Shown: positions 1 to 6,417 of the stretch, piece by piece
Numbering within the stretch: position 1 is the stretch's first letter
Layout of the letters: each line of letters starts with the position of its first letter
DNA from: Comamonadaceae bacterium
GTDB taxonomy: Bacteria > Pseudomonadota > Gammaproteobacteria > Burkholderiales > Burkholderiaceae_C
NCBI GenBank assembly: GCA_947372005.1
Contig: CANBRV010000132.1
Coordinates: forward strand, 1 to 6,417
Direction: 5' to 3'
DNA length: 6,417 nucleotides
The notes under the pieces: generated by a model
The model's database searches: none
What the model was told of the DNA's origin: nothing
Seen by the model: only the letters and a program-made list of their open reading frames with translations
Program-made: the position numbers and the translations under genes

Positions 1-1293
1 GTTGGCAAAGCCATGTCCCCACAGATGACTGAAATGCACGGCTTCGATGATGGAATCTTTGGAGTAAAAGCCGGCAAAGAAAGGCGTACCAATGAGTGCC
101 AGTGACCCCAGCAGTGAGGTGAGCCAAGTCACAGGCATGTATTTACGCAGACCGCCCATCCAGCGGATGTCTTGGTTGTGATGGCAGCCCATGATGACCG
201 AACCAGCACCTAAGAACAGCAAGGCTTTGAAGAACGCGTGTGTCATCAAATGGAACACCGCGACCGAGTAAGCCGATGCGCCAAGCGCCACCGTCATGTA
301 GCCCAGTTGCGAGAGCGTGGAATAAGCCACGACGCGTTTGATGTCGTTTTGGATGATACCTAAAAAGCCCATGAACAGTGCCGTGATCGAACCAATCACC
401 ATGATGAACGAGAGCGCGGTATCGGACAACTCGAACAATGGTGACATACGCGCTACCATAAAGATACCCGCGGTCACCATGGTTGCGGCGTGAATCAAAG
501 CAGAGATCGGCGTTGGACCTTCCATTGAATCAGGCAACCACACGTGTAGTGGGAATTGCGCCGATTTGCCCATCGCGCCAATAAAGAGGCAAATGCAAAT
601 CACGGTGACTAGCATCCAATCGGTGCCAGGCAAGGAGAGTTTTGCAAGCTCAGACGATTTACCAAAAATCTCGGCGTAGTTCAAACTGCCTGTGAATGCG
701 ACGATGAGACCAATCCCAAGAATGAAACCGAAGTCACCCACGCGGTTAACCAAAAAGGCTTTCATGTTGGCAAAAATGGCGGTTGGTTTGTTGTACCAAA
801 AACCAATGAGTAGATACGACACTAAGCCAACCGCTTCCCAGCCAAAAAAGAGCTGCAGCATGTTGTTGCTCATCACCAGCATCAGCATGGCGAAGGTGAA
901 TAGCGAGATGTAGGCAAAGAAACGGTTATAGCCTTCGTCTTCCTCCATATAGCCAATGGTATAGATGTGCACCATGAGCGAGACGAAGGTGACCACGCAC
1001 ATCATCATGGCTGTGAGACCATCGACTAAGAAGCCGACTTCCATCTTGAGGCTGCCCACTACCATCCATTGGTAAATGGTGGCGCTATAGCGACTGCCTG
1101 CAATCACATCTTTAAGTACGCCTGCTGACAAAATAAAAGAAATTAAAACGCCAAGGACGGTGATGCTGTGTGCGAGGCGTTTGCCAATCCAATTGCCACC
1201 AAGCTTGGTACCCCAAATACCGGTAATCGCTGCGCCCACCAGTGGCGCAAAGGCGATGGTCAGGAGTGTTGATGTTGAAAGTGTTTGACTCAT
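1..1293 (-). CDS. nuoL: NADH-quinone oxidoreductase subunit L, N-terminal 431 residues (3' end beyond window)
   Basis: NuoL is the large antiporter-like (Mrp/ND5) subunit at the distal end of the complex I membrane arm, where it helps pump protons across the inner membrane. The frame stays open from ATG at 1293 to the left edge, giving 431 residues of an expected 600-700. Many hydrophobic helices are visible. Conserved charged residues sit where the family needs them: Glu153 in FFGWEAVGLVSYLLIGFWY, Lys243 in GAMGKSAQFPLHVWLPD, His268 in ALIHAATMVTAGI, His352 and Lys356 in MTHAFFKALLF, and Lys412-Asp413 in GFYSKDSI. From memory these match E. coli Glu144, Lys229, His254, His338, Lys342 and Lys399-Asp400. 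The start lies 6 bases after the nuoK stop, with GAAGGG (1304-1309, minus strand) 10 bases upstream. The last transmembrane helices and the long lateral helix fall outside the window. The truncation is due to the window edge only; there is no sign of decay. Confidence 0.97.
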   Translation of the reverse strand, partial: MSQTLSTSTLLTIAFAPLVGAAITGIWGTKLGGNWIGKRLAHSITVLGVLISFILSAGVLKDVIAGSRYSATIYQWMVVGSLKMEVGFLVDGLTAMMMCVVTFVSLMVHIYTIGYMEEDEGYNRFFAYISLFTFAMLMLVMSNNMLQLFFGWEAVGLVSYLLIGFWYNKPTAIFANMKAFLVNRVGDFGFILGIGLIVAFTGSLNYAEIFGKSSELAKLSLPGTDWMLVTVICICLFIGAMGKSAQFPLHVWLPDSMEGPTPISALIHAATMVTAGIFMVARMSPLFELSDTALSFIMVIGSITALFMGFLGIIQNDIKRVVAYSTLSQLGYMTVALGASAYSVAVFHLMTHAFFKALLFLGAGSVIMGCHHNQDIRWMGGLRKYMPVTWLTSLLGSLALIGTPFFAGFYSKDSIIEAVHFSHLWGHGFAN

Positions 1294-1299
1294 TACTTA

Positions 1300-1608
1300 T
1301 TAACCCTTCAACTCGTTTAGTTCTTCGACGCTGATGCTATTCTTGTTACGGAATAAGAGCACCAAAATCGCCAGACCAATCGCAGATTCGGCCGCAGCAA
1401 CGGTCAGGATGAAGAAGACAAAAATTTGTCCGTGCATATCGCCTAGGTAATGCGAAAACGCGACGAAGTTCATATTGACGGCAAGCAGCATGAGCTCAAT
1501 CGCCATCAAAAGCACGATGAGATTACGGCGATTCAAAAAGATGCCCACAATGGACATCGCAAACAAAAGCGCGCCCAAAGATAAGTAGTGACTCAGAGTG
1601 ACCGTCAT
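1300..1608 (-). CDS. nuoK: NADH-quinone oxidoreductase subunit K
   Basis: NuoK (ND4L homologue) is a three-helix membrane subunit of complex I that forms part of the proton path between NuoH/J and the antiporter-like subunits. The product is 102 residues, close to the usual length of about 100. Helices lie at roughly 6-25, 30-51 and 62-86. The two buried glutamates are present: Glu38 in LLMAIELMLLAVN and Glu74 in TVAAAESAIGLAI, matching E. coli Glu36 and Glu72. The helix 2 and 3 core (NFVAFSHYLGD, then GQIFVFFILTVAAAE) is typical of proteobacterial NuoK. The ATG overlaps the nuoJ stop in ATGA (1605-1608), and a GGAGG lies 7 bases upstream inside nuoJ, so its translation is probably coupled to nuoJ. 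nuoL follows after 6 bases. Confidence 0.98.
   Translation of the reverse strand: MTVTLSHYLSLGALLFAMSIVGIFLNRRNLIVLLMAIELMLLAVNMNFVAFSHYLGDMHGQIFVFFILTVAAAESAIGLAILVLLFRNKNSISVEELNELKG
1304..1309 (-). promoter_or_regulatory. Shine-Dalgarno site for nuoL at the nuoK 3' end
   Basis: The minus strand reads GAAGGG over the last codons of nuoK (encoding LKG), 10 bases before the nuoL ATG at 1293. Only 6 bases separate the two genes, so the site must lie within nuoK. Confidence 0.6.
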
Positions 1609-2225
1609 ACGCTGGCCTCCATCTTGATAATTTCCATACGGTCACGTGCTTTCACTTTGATTTGATCGTGCGGTGAGACATGCTTGCTGTCCTTGCGTCC
1701 ACGCAGCGTGAGGGCAATCGCCGCCACGATAGCGACTAACAAGATCACTGCTGCAATTTGAACAGGATAGAGGTATTGCGTATAGAGAAGCTTGCCAAGT
1801 TCTTTCGTGTTTGAATATTGCCCAATTGCCTGCCCAGCAGCTTGTACTGCCGAAGTTGCTATCTGCGCCGGTTCACTCTTACGCACATTGCCCATGATGA
1901 CCCAAATCATCTCGAGTGCAATCACAACGCCAATAGTGGCAGCAAGCGGAAAATGCCTCCAAAAACCATCGCGAATTTTGTCCATGTTGATATCTAACAT
2001 CATCACGACAAAAAGGAAGAGTACCATCACCGCGCCAACGTAAACCAGCACAAGCGCGATGGATAAGAACTCAGCCTTGAGCAGCATCCAAATACCAGAA
2101 GCTTGAAAAAATGCCAGCACTAAAAATAGCGCGGCGTGTACCGGGTTCTTAGCGGTGATGACGCGAAACGACGCAAACAGCAGCACGGCAGAGAAGAAAT
2201 AAAAAAATCCAGTTTTGATGTCCAT
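1605..2225 (-). CDS. nuoJ: NADH-quinone oxidoreductase subunit J
   Basis: NuoJ (ND6 homologue) is a five-helix membrane subunit of complex I. Its third helix carries the conserved flexible pi-bulge region thought to link quinone chemistry to proton transfer. The 206-residue product shows hydrophobic segments at about 4-23, 28-48, 53-77, 93-112 and 153-175. The family signature VYVGAVMVLFLFVVMMLDIN spans residues 61-80, with Gly64 in the third helix. KNPVHAALFLV near residue 26 is also typical. The 113-152 loop is polar and rich in Ala and Gln, and the C-terminal tail from about 176 is charged; both vary across the family. I remember E. coli NuoJ as about 184 residues, so this is a slightly longer form. 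The start is 21 bases after nuoI, with TAGGA (2236-2240, minus strand) 10 bases upstream. The stop overlaps the nuoK start by 4 bases. Confidence 0.97.
   Translation of the reverse strand: MDIKTGFFYFFSAVLLFASFRVITAKNPVHAALFLVLAFFQASGIWMLLKAEFLSIALVLVYVGAVMVLFLFVVMMLDINMDKIRDGFWRHFPLAATIGVVIALEMIWVIMGNVRKSEPAQIATSAVQAAGQAIGQYSNTKELGKLLYTQYLYPVQIAAVILLVAIVAAIALTLRGRKDSKHVSPHDQIKVKARDRMEIIKMEASV
1616..1620 (-). promoter_or_regulatory. Strong Shine-Dalgarno site for nuoK inside the nuoJ 3' end
   Basis: The minus strand reads GGAGG, 7 bases before the nuoK ATG at 1608, within the last codons of nuoJ (encoding the end of KMEASV). It is the best Shine-Dalgarno match in the window. With the ATGA overlap, it suggests that nuoK is translated efficiently and coupled to nuoJ. 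Confidence 0.7.
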
Positions 2226-2246
2226 AAATCTGTGTTCCTAACTGGT

Positions 2247-2741
2247 TTAGCGGTACTTAGCGTCTTGCGCTTTATTGGCGGCAATTTCGCTTTCATAGCG
2301 ATCACCGACGGCAAGCAGCATGTCTTTGGTGAAATACAAATCACCGCGCTTTTCGCCGTGGTATTCCAAGATGTGCGTCTCGACGATGGAATCGACAGGA
2401 CAAGACTCTTCGCAAAAACCGCAGAAGATGCACTTGGTCAAATCAATGTCGTAGCGGCTGGTACGGCGTGAACCATCGTCGCGTACTTCAGATTCAATCG
2501 TGATCGCCATTGCAGGGCACACGGCCTCGCACAGCTTACAAGCAATACAGCGCTCTTCGCCGTTTTCATAACGGCGTAGGGCGTGCAGGCCACGAAAACG
2601 CGGACTAATCGGTGTTTTTTCTTCAGGGAATTGCACCGTAATCTTGCGACGGAAGGCATGCTTGCCCGTGAGCACCATGCCCTTGAGCAACTCAGTCAGC
2701 ATGAAGCTGTTTAAAAAATCTTTGAGAGAGAAGTTATTCAT
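2247..2741 (-). CDS. nuoI: NADH-quinone oxidoreductase subunit I (2x[4Fe-4S] ferredoxin-like)
   Basis: NuoI (TYKY/NDUFS8 homologue) carries clusters N6a and N6b, which pass electrons from NuoG towards N2 and quinone at the junction of the peripheral and membrane arms. The 164-residue product has two ferredoxin motifs: Cys65, 68, 71 and 75 in CIACKLCEAVCP, and Cys104, 107, 110 and 114 in CIFCGFCEESCP. The N-terminal segment, about residues 1-30 (NNFSLKDFLNSFMLTELLKG), looks like the amphipathic helix that packs on the membrane arm. I chose ATG at 2741 because the family begins this way and GAAGGA lies 8 bases upstream. The frame also opens further upstream to 2864, but that would add 41 unlike residues and overlap nuoH by over 100 bases. 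The gene lies 16 bases after nuoH and 21 bases before nuoJ. All eight ligands are intact. Confidence 0.98.
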   Translation of the reverse strand: MNNFSLKDFLNSFMLTELLKGMVLTGKHAFRRKITVQFPEEKTPISPRFRGLHALRRYENGEERCIACKLCEAVCPAMAITIESEVRDDGSRRTSRYDIDLTKCIFCGFCEESCPVDSIVETHILEYHGEKRGDLYFTKDMLLAVGDRYESEIAANKAQDAKYR

Positions 2742-2749
2742 AGCAATCG

Positions 2750-2755
2750 TCCTTC
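2750..2755 (-). promoter_or_regulatory. Shine-Dalgarno site deciding the nuoI start
   Basis: On the minus strand this reads GAAGGA, 8 bases before ATG at 2741. It sits in the 16-base gap after nuoH and supports the 164-residue NuoI over the longer in-frame reading from 2864, which starts deep inside nuoH. Confidence 0.75.
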
Positions 2756-2757
2756 GC

Positions 2758-3834
2758 TCACTTCCAAATGTTCCAAGATGTCTGCATCCAACCGCCAACC
2801 ACGACCAGCCACACGAGCGTAACGGGGATAAAAATCTTCCAACCGAGGCGCATGATTTGGTCATAACGGAAACGTGGGAATGTCGCGCGAACCCACAGGA
2901 ACAGCGTCACGACGCAGAAGGTCTTGAGCCCAAGCCAAATCCATCCAGGGATAAACGATAGCGCTTCAACAGGCGCAATCCAGCCGCCCAAAAACATGAT
3001 GGCTGTCGTGATGGACACGAGCCACATATTGGCGTATTCAGCCAAGAAGAACATGGCAAACGACATGCCCGAGTACTCGACCATGTGACCTGCCACGATT
3101 TCAGATTCGCCTTCGACCACGTCAAACGGATGACGATTGGTTTCTGCCAAACCAGAGATCACATAAACCACAAACACGGGCAAGAGCGGTAACCAGTTCC
3201 AAGAGAGGAAATTGAGTCCCATTGCCGCGAACTGGCCTTTGGCTTGGCCTGTCACGATGTCGGTCATATTGAGCGACGCCGAGACCATGAGCACGATCAC
3301 AAAGCAAAAGCCCATCGCAATTTCGTAGCTCACCATTTGCGCCGAAGCTCGTAATGCACCAAGGAACGCGTATTTGGAGTTGGAAGCCCAGCCTGCAATG
3401 ATGACACCGTAGACTTCAAGCGACGTAATCGCCATGAGGAACAAGAGACCTGCATTAACATTCGCCAGTGCTACATCAGGGCCAAACGGAATCACTGCCC
3501 ACGCTGCTAGCGCAGGCATGATGGTCATGATGGGGCCAAGCAAAAAGAGTGCCTTATTAGCGGCAGCGGGAACGATGATTTCTTTGGTAAGTAGCTTCAA
3601 AGCATCGGCAATTGGCTGCAAGAGCCCGAGCGGACCCACGCGGTTAGGGCCAATCCGAATTTGCATCCAGCCGATGGCTTTGCGCTCCCACAGCGTGAGA
3701 TAGGCAACCGACAAGAGCAGGGGCACGAGGACGCAAACGATTTTGATGAGTGCCCAAATGGTGGGCCAAGCAATCGTTGCCCAAAATGAGCCAGCAAACA
3801 AGTTCAAGCCGAAGTTAAAGAGAGCGTCAATCAT
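2758..3834 (-). CDS. nuoH: NADH-quinone oxidoreductase subunit H
   Basis: NuoH (ND1 homologue) anchors the peripheral arm of complex I in the membrane. It forms part of the quinone cavity and the start of the acidic channel leading to the pump modules. The product is 358 residues with about eight hydrophobic segments. Conserved cytoplasmic loops are present: residues 49-68 (WERKAIGWMQIRIGPNRVGP), followed by QPIADALKLLTKE; the acidic loop around 230-255 with AETNRHPFD, then Glu241, Glu243 and Glu245 in EGESEIVAG, and Glu253 in EYSG; and RATFPRFRYDQIMRLGWK at about 316-333. These carry the quinone-site and channel carboxylates of the family. The start overlaps the nuoG stop as ATGA (3831-3834), with a GGAG 8 bases upstream inside nuoG. 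nuoI follows after 16 bases. The length matches bacterial NuoH, and nothing is missing. Confidence 0.98.
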   Translation of the reverse strand: MIDALFNFGLNLFAGSFWATIAWPTIWALIKIVCVLVPLLLSVAYLTLWERKAIGWMQIRIGPNRVGPLGLLQPIADALKLLTKEIIVPAAANKALFLLGPIMTIMPALAAWAVIPFGPDVALANVNAGLLFLMAITSLEVYGVIIAGWASNSKYAFLGALRASAQMVSYEIAMGFCFVIVLMVSASLNMTDIVTGQAKGQFAAMGLNFLSWNWLPLLPVFVVYVISGLAETNRHPFDVVEGESEIVAGHMVEYSGMSFAMFFLAEYANMWLVSITTAIMFLGGWIAPVEALSFIPGWIWLGLKTFCVVTLFLWVRATFPRFRYDQIMRLGWKIFIPVTLVWLVVVGGWMQTSWNIWK

Positions 3835-5918
3835 GCTGCGATCTCCAGATCTGAGTTGCTTGAGTTGCGTGCATCAGCCGTGAGTTGTAGGGCGGGTGCG
3901 CGGCGAACTAAGCCATCTAATTGATAGATGGATGCTGTGCAGGGCATACTGGCTGTGGCCTGTGGGGCAGTGACAGAGGCAGTAGTTGCCACAGTATTCG
4001 TCAAGTTACTTAACTTAGAGTTGTCTAGGTTTGCCGCAGCCAAAACTTCTTGCGACGAATCAAAATCAAACCCTGCTACGCCCAGCATATTACCTAAAAC
4101 GCGCAGCACTTTCCAAGCAGGGCGGGCTTCGCCGATCGGCTTCACGACAGCATGGAAGCTTTGCACACGGCCTTCTGCGTTCACAAACGTGCCCGAGGTT
4201 TCGGTAAACGGCGCAATCGGCAAGAGCACATCTGCGCAATCCATATTGGTTTTGAACGCGTTTAGCGATACCACCATTTGCATCTTGGAGAGCGCCACAA
4301 CGCCCGCGTGACCAGCAGCCGTATCGAAAGCAGGCTCGCAGCCCAAGAGTAGTGCGGCTTTCAAGGCATTGCCGTCGGATGACAGCATCTGAGCTGCGTG
4401 GAGGCCATTGCCAGCTGGTGATGCGCCAACGAGCTGTGCGCCGACTGTGTTAGCCGCTTGGGTCAAATAACCCACGACTGCTCCCGTTGCTGCGGCGAGT
4501 TGCTGTGCCAAAGCCAGTAGGGTTGACGCGTTCGCATGATGAGCGGCAGCATTGCCCAGCAAGATAACTTTCTTGCCAGCGGCCACATCAGGAGCACCTA
4601 ACCACTGCTGCAAGCGTGTATCCATAAGGCTTGCAGCCCAATCGCTGCTTGGCGCAATGATGCTGTTCGCGACATTCATCGCCCAATCGCGATTGACTTC
4701 GTTAATTTGCGACACTTGCGCACCCTTACGCACGGCTTGACGAATGCGCTGTGCGAACAGGGGGTGATCTTTGCGCAGATTTGATCCAACGACCAGCACG
4801 CGCTGCATGTTGGACAACGATGCGATCGAGGTGCCCAACCAACGGACGCCTTCAGATTTAGGAAACTCCGCATTGCGCAGGCGATAGTCGATGTTGTCCG
4901 ACCCAATACCGCGCATGAATTGCGAGGCTAGGAAGAGCTCTTCGACCGTGCTGTGTGGACTTGCCAATGCGCCGATGCTGGCTGCGCCATGATCGGCTTT
5001 GATCTGCTTAATACCGTTCGCGACGTATTCCAGAGCCGTTTGCCAATCGACATCTTTCCACTCGCCGCCTTGCTTGATCATCGGTGTGGTCAAACGATCT
5101 GTGCCGTTTAAAGCTTCGTAGCTATAACGGTCACGGTCGGCAATCCAGCACTCGTTTACTGCTTCGTTCTCTAGAGGCACGACGCGCATCACTTTATTAT
5201 TTTTGACTTGCACGATTAAGTTCGCGCCAGTCGAGTCATGCGGGCTCACCGACTTGCGACGCGAGAGTTCCCACGTGCGAGCCGAATAGCGGAAAGGCTT
5301 GCTGGTCAAGGCACCCACGGGGCAAATGTCAATCATGTTGCCTGAGAGTTCGGAGTCAATCGTATTGCCAGCGACGGTCATGATTTCAGAATGTTCGCCG
5401 CGTTGCACCATGCCGAGCTCCATCACGCCGGCCACTTCTTGGCCAAAGCGAACGCAGCGTGTGCAGTGGATGCAGCGCGACATTTCTTCCATCGAAATCA
5501 GTGAACCAACTTCTTTGTGCGCCACGACGCGCTTTTCTTCCTCGTAGCGCGAAGCGCCACCACCGTAACCTACAGCCAAATCTTGCAACTGGCACTCGCC
5601 GCCTTGGTCGCAAATGGGGCAATCAAGAGGATGGTTGATCAGCAAAAACTCCATCACCGATTGCTGAGCTTTGATCGCCTTATCGCTCTTGGTGCGAACA
5701 ATCATGCCAGGAGCAATAGCGGTCGCGCAAGCAGGCATGGGCTTGGGCATCTTTTCGATGTCCACTAAGCACATGCGGCAGTTAGCCGCGACGGTTAGTT
5801 TCTTGTGATAACAAAAATGCGGAATGAAAGTGCCTGCATCAGCCGCAGCAGCAATCACCATGCTGCCTGCTGGCGCTTCTACTTTTTTACCGTCGAGTTC
5901 GAATTCAATCATGCTCAT
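3831..5918 (-). CDS. nuoG: NADH-quinone oxidoreductase subunit G (iron-sulfur subunit, N7-less type)
   Basis: NuoG (NDUFS1 homologue) is the largest subunit of the NADH-oxidising module and relays electrons from NuoF towards NuoI. The product is 695 residues. The N-terminal ferredoxin domain binds [2Fe-2S] N1b through Cys36, 47, 50 and 64. The His-ligated [4Fe-4S] N5 uses His96, Cys100, 103 and 109 (HPLDCPICDQGGEC). N4 uses Cys149, 152, 155 and 199 (CIHCTRC, then IDICPVGAL). Residues from about 215 form a catalytically inactive molybdopterin-oxidoreductase-like domain, with family stretches such as RKDHPLFAQRIRQA, DVLLPIAPFTETSGTFVNAEGR and EARPAWKVLRVLGN. The N7 CxxCxxxC motif is absent. Residues 625-663 are a Thr/Ala/Ser/Asn-rich, poorly conserved linker before a typical YQLDGLVRRAP end. 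ATG at 5918 fits a weak GAGA 8 bases upstream; Met3 is the alternative. The gap to nuoF is 10 bases, and the stop overlaps nuoH by 4. Confidence 0.97.
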   Translation of the reverse strand: MSMIEFELDGKKVEAPAGSMVIAAAADAGTFIPHFCYHKKLTVAANCRMCLVDIEKMPKPMPACATAIAPGMIVRTKSDKAIKAQQSVMEFLLINHPLDCPICDQGGECQLQDLAVGYGGGASRYEEEKRVVAHKEVGSLISMEEMSRCIHCTRCVRFGQEVAGVMELGMVQRGEHSEIMTVAGNTIDSELSGNMIDICPVGALTSKPFRYSARTWELSRRKSVSPHDSTGANLIVQVKNNKVMRVVPLENEAVNECWIADRDRYSYEALNGTDRLTTPMIKQGGEWKDVDWQTALEYVANGIKQIKADHGAASIGALASPHSTVEELFLASQFMRGIGSDNIDYRLRNAEFPKSEGVRWLGTSIASLSNMQRVLVVGSNLRKDHPLFAQRIRQAVRKGAQVSQINEVNRDWAMNVANSIIAPSSDWAASLMDTRLQQWLGAPDVAAGKKVILLGNAAAHHANASTLLALAQQLAAATGAVVGYLTQAANTVGAQLVGASPAGNGLHAAQMLSSDGNALKAALLLGCEPAFDTAAGHAGVVALSKMQMVVSLNAFKTNMDCADVLLPIAPFTETSGTFVNAEGRVQSFHAVVKPIGEARPAWKVLRVLGNMLGVAGFDFDSSQEVLAAANLDNSKLSNLTNTVATTASVTAPQATASMPCTASIYQLDGLVRRAPALQLTADARNSSNSDLEIAA
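3843..3846 (-). promoter_or_regulatory. Shine-Dalgarno site for nuoH inside the nuoG 3' end
   Basis: The minus strand reads GGAG here, 8 bases before the nuoH ATG at 3834. The site is embedded in the last codons of nuoG, and the two genes share ATGA. This suggests stop-start coupling with a dedicated ribosome site. Confidence 0.65.
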
Positions 5919-5926
5919 GGTTCAGA

Positions 5927-5930
5927 TCTC
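5927..5930 (-). promoter_or_regulatory. Weak Shine-Dalgarno-like site for nuoG
   Basis: The minus strand reads GAGA here, overlapping the nuoF stop codon (TTGAGA) and 8 bases before ATG at 5918. The spacing favours the first ATG over the in-frame ATG two codons later (5912), for which it would be 14 bases. The match is only four bases, so ribosomes arriving from nuoF may matter more than this site. Confidence 0.45.
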
Positions 5931-6417
5931 AATCGTTTTGCGGCACAAGGCAAGTCTTGTGCGTGATGTGGTGCTCGAACTCCGAGCGGAAATGTTTGAT
6001 GAAGGCGCGCATCGGCATTGCAGCTGCATCGCCAAGCGCGCAGATCGTGCGGCCTTGGATGTTGTCAGCGACCGAGTTCAGCAGGTCTAGATCCTCTGGT
6101 TTGCCTTCGCCGTGTTCAATGCGGTTAATCACGCGCCACAGCCAGCCTGTGCCCTCCCTGCAAGGGGTGCATTGACCGCAGGACTCGTGCATGTAGAAGT
6201 AGGAGAGGCGCAGCATGGACTTGACCATGCAGCGTGTGTCGTCCATGACGATGACAGCTCCAGAACCCAGCATCGAGCCTGCTTTGGCAATGCTGTCGTA
6301 GTCCATGTCGGTTGCCATCATGATGTCGGCAGGTAACACGGGCATAGACGAGCCGCCTGGAATCACCGCCTTCAAGGTGCGACCTTTGTCCGCATCTCGA
6401 ATGCCGCCAGCAAGTTC
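5929..6417 (-). CDS. nuoF: NADH-quinone oxidoreductase subunit F, C-terminal 162 residues (5' end beyond window)
   Basis: NuoF (NDUFV1 homologue) oxidises NADH with FMN and passes electrons to its [4Fe-4S] cluster N3 at the tip of the peripheral arm. The frame is open to the right edge, so 162 C-terminal residues of an expected 430 or so are visible. They begin ELAGGIRDADKG, followed by LKAVIPGGSS. The N3 ligands are complete: Cys80, 83 and 86 of the visible fragment in ESCGQCTPCREGTGW, and Cys126 in GRTICALGDAAA. The stretch ATDMDYDSIAKAGSMLGSG is characteristic of the family. The NADH/FMN-binding N-terminal part and the true start are outside the window. A TTG at 6373-6375 could be mistaken for a start, but it is an internal Leu codon with conserved NuoF sequence on both sides. 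The stop lies 10 bases before nuoG, which fits the usual nuoE-F-G order. Confidence 0.97.
   Translation of the reverse strand, partial: ELAGGIRDADKGRTLKAVIPGGSSMPVLPADIMMATDMDYDSIAKAGSMLGSGAVIVMDDTRCMVKSMLRLSYFYMHESCGQCTPCREGTGWLWRVINRIEHGEGKPEDLDLLNSVADNIQGRTICALGDAAAMPMRAFIKHFRSEFEHHITHKTCLVPQND

Noticed and set aside
692..913. 73-codon plus-strand frame opposite nuoL
   Set aside because: It lies opposite highly conserved NuoL helices (including the Glu153 region). Its basic, Met/Lys-rich product is what reverse-complemented membrane-protein codons tend to give.
2136..2471. 111-codon plus-strand frame opposite the nuoI/nuoJ junction
   Set aside because: It runs antisense across two conserved nuo genes and their gap, with no recognisable domain. 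It is best explained as a shadow frame.
3928..4311. 127-codon open frame on the plus strand opposite the nuoG C-terminal part
   Set aside because: It is antisense to a well-supported nuoG frame. Its product resembles no family I know, and I saw no convincing ribosome site. Long antisense frames are expected opposite codon-biased genes.
3847..5929. Identical AGATCT palindromes near both ends of nuoG (3847-3852 and 5924-5929)
   Set aside because: Six-base palindromes recur by chance in a few kilobases. They have no shared flanking sequence, so there is no evidence for an insertion or a regulatory pair.
6373..6375. TTG as a possible nuoF start
   Set aside because: The frame continues upstream to the window edge with conserved NuoF sequence (ELAGGIRDADKGRT). 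The codon is an internal Leu before KAVIPGGSS, and a start here would remove the NADH/FMN-binding part.
1..6417. Search for a novel system, mobile element, CRISPR, RNA gene, promoter or terminator
   Set aside because: Conserved nuo genes fill the window on one strand with gaps of at most 21 bases. I saw no repeats, inverted repeats of insertion-sequence type, tRNA-like folds or foreign cargo genes.

Overview
The whole window is one stretch of a respiratory complex I operon (proton-pumping NADH:ubiquinone oxidoreductase, nuo), read entirely on the minus strand. In transcription order, from the right edge to the left, it holds the C-terminal part of nuoF, complete nuoG, nuoH, nuoI, nuoJ and nuoK, and the N-terminal two thirds of nuoL. 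This is the standard nuo order. The window edges cut nuoF (its 5' part is missing) and nuoL (its 3' part is missing). nuoA-E should lie beyond the right edge, and nuoM-N beyond the left edge.

The organism looks like a betaproteobacterium, probably of the Burkholderiales, with moderate G+C (roughly half by eye). This rests on remembered family features: NuoF and NuoG are separate genes, NuoG lacks the N7 cysteine motif and has a mitochondrial/alpha/beta-type RTWELSRR segment, NuoH carries the EGESEIVAGHMVEYSG loop, and NuoK is 102 residues ending in ELKG. The genus cannot be set from this sequence alone.

Layout: nuoF' 5929-6417 (NADH-side flavoprotein, cluster N3); nuoG 3831-5918 (clusters N1b, N5 and N4); nuoH 2758-3834 (membrane subunit of the quinone site); nuoI 2247-2741 (clusters N6a and N6b, leading to N2); nuoJ 1605-2225 and nuoK 1300-1608 (small membrane subunits of the proton pathway); nuoL' 1-1293 (antiporter-like pump subunit). 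Spacing is very tight. nuoG/nuoH and nuoJ/nuoK overlap by 4 bases (ATGA), and the other junctions have gaps of 6 to 21 bases. Each start has a Shine-Dalgarno-like sequence, often inside the end of the preceding gene. This points to one polycistronic message with translational coupling.

Together the genes describe the electron path FMN (NuoF) -> N3 -> N1b/N4/N5 (NuoG) -> N6a/N6b (NuoI) -> N2 and quinone (NuoB/D/H, with B and D outside the window). This path is coupled to proton translocation through NuoH, J, K and L. All key ligands and charged residues I checked in the visible parts are intact, so the complex looks functional.

There is no intergenic region longer than 21 bases. I found no RNA gene, mobile element, repeat array, CRISPR, promoter or terminator. 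I see no novel system here: this is an ordinary housekeeping region, and the findings below are modest.
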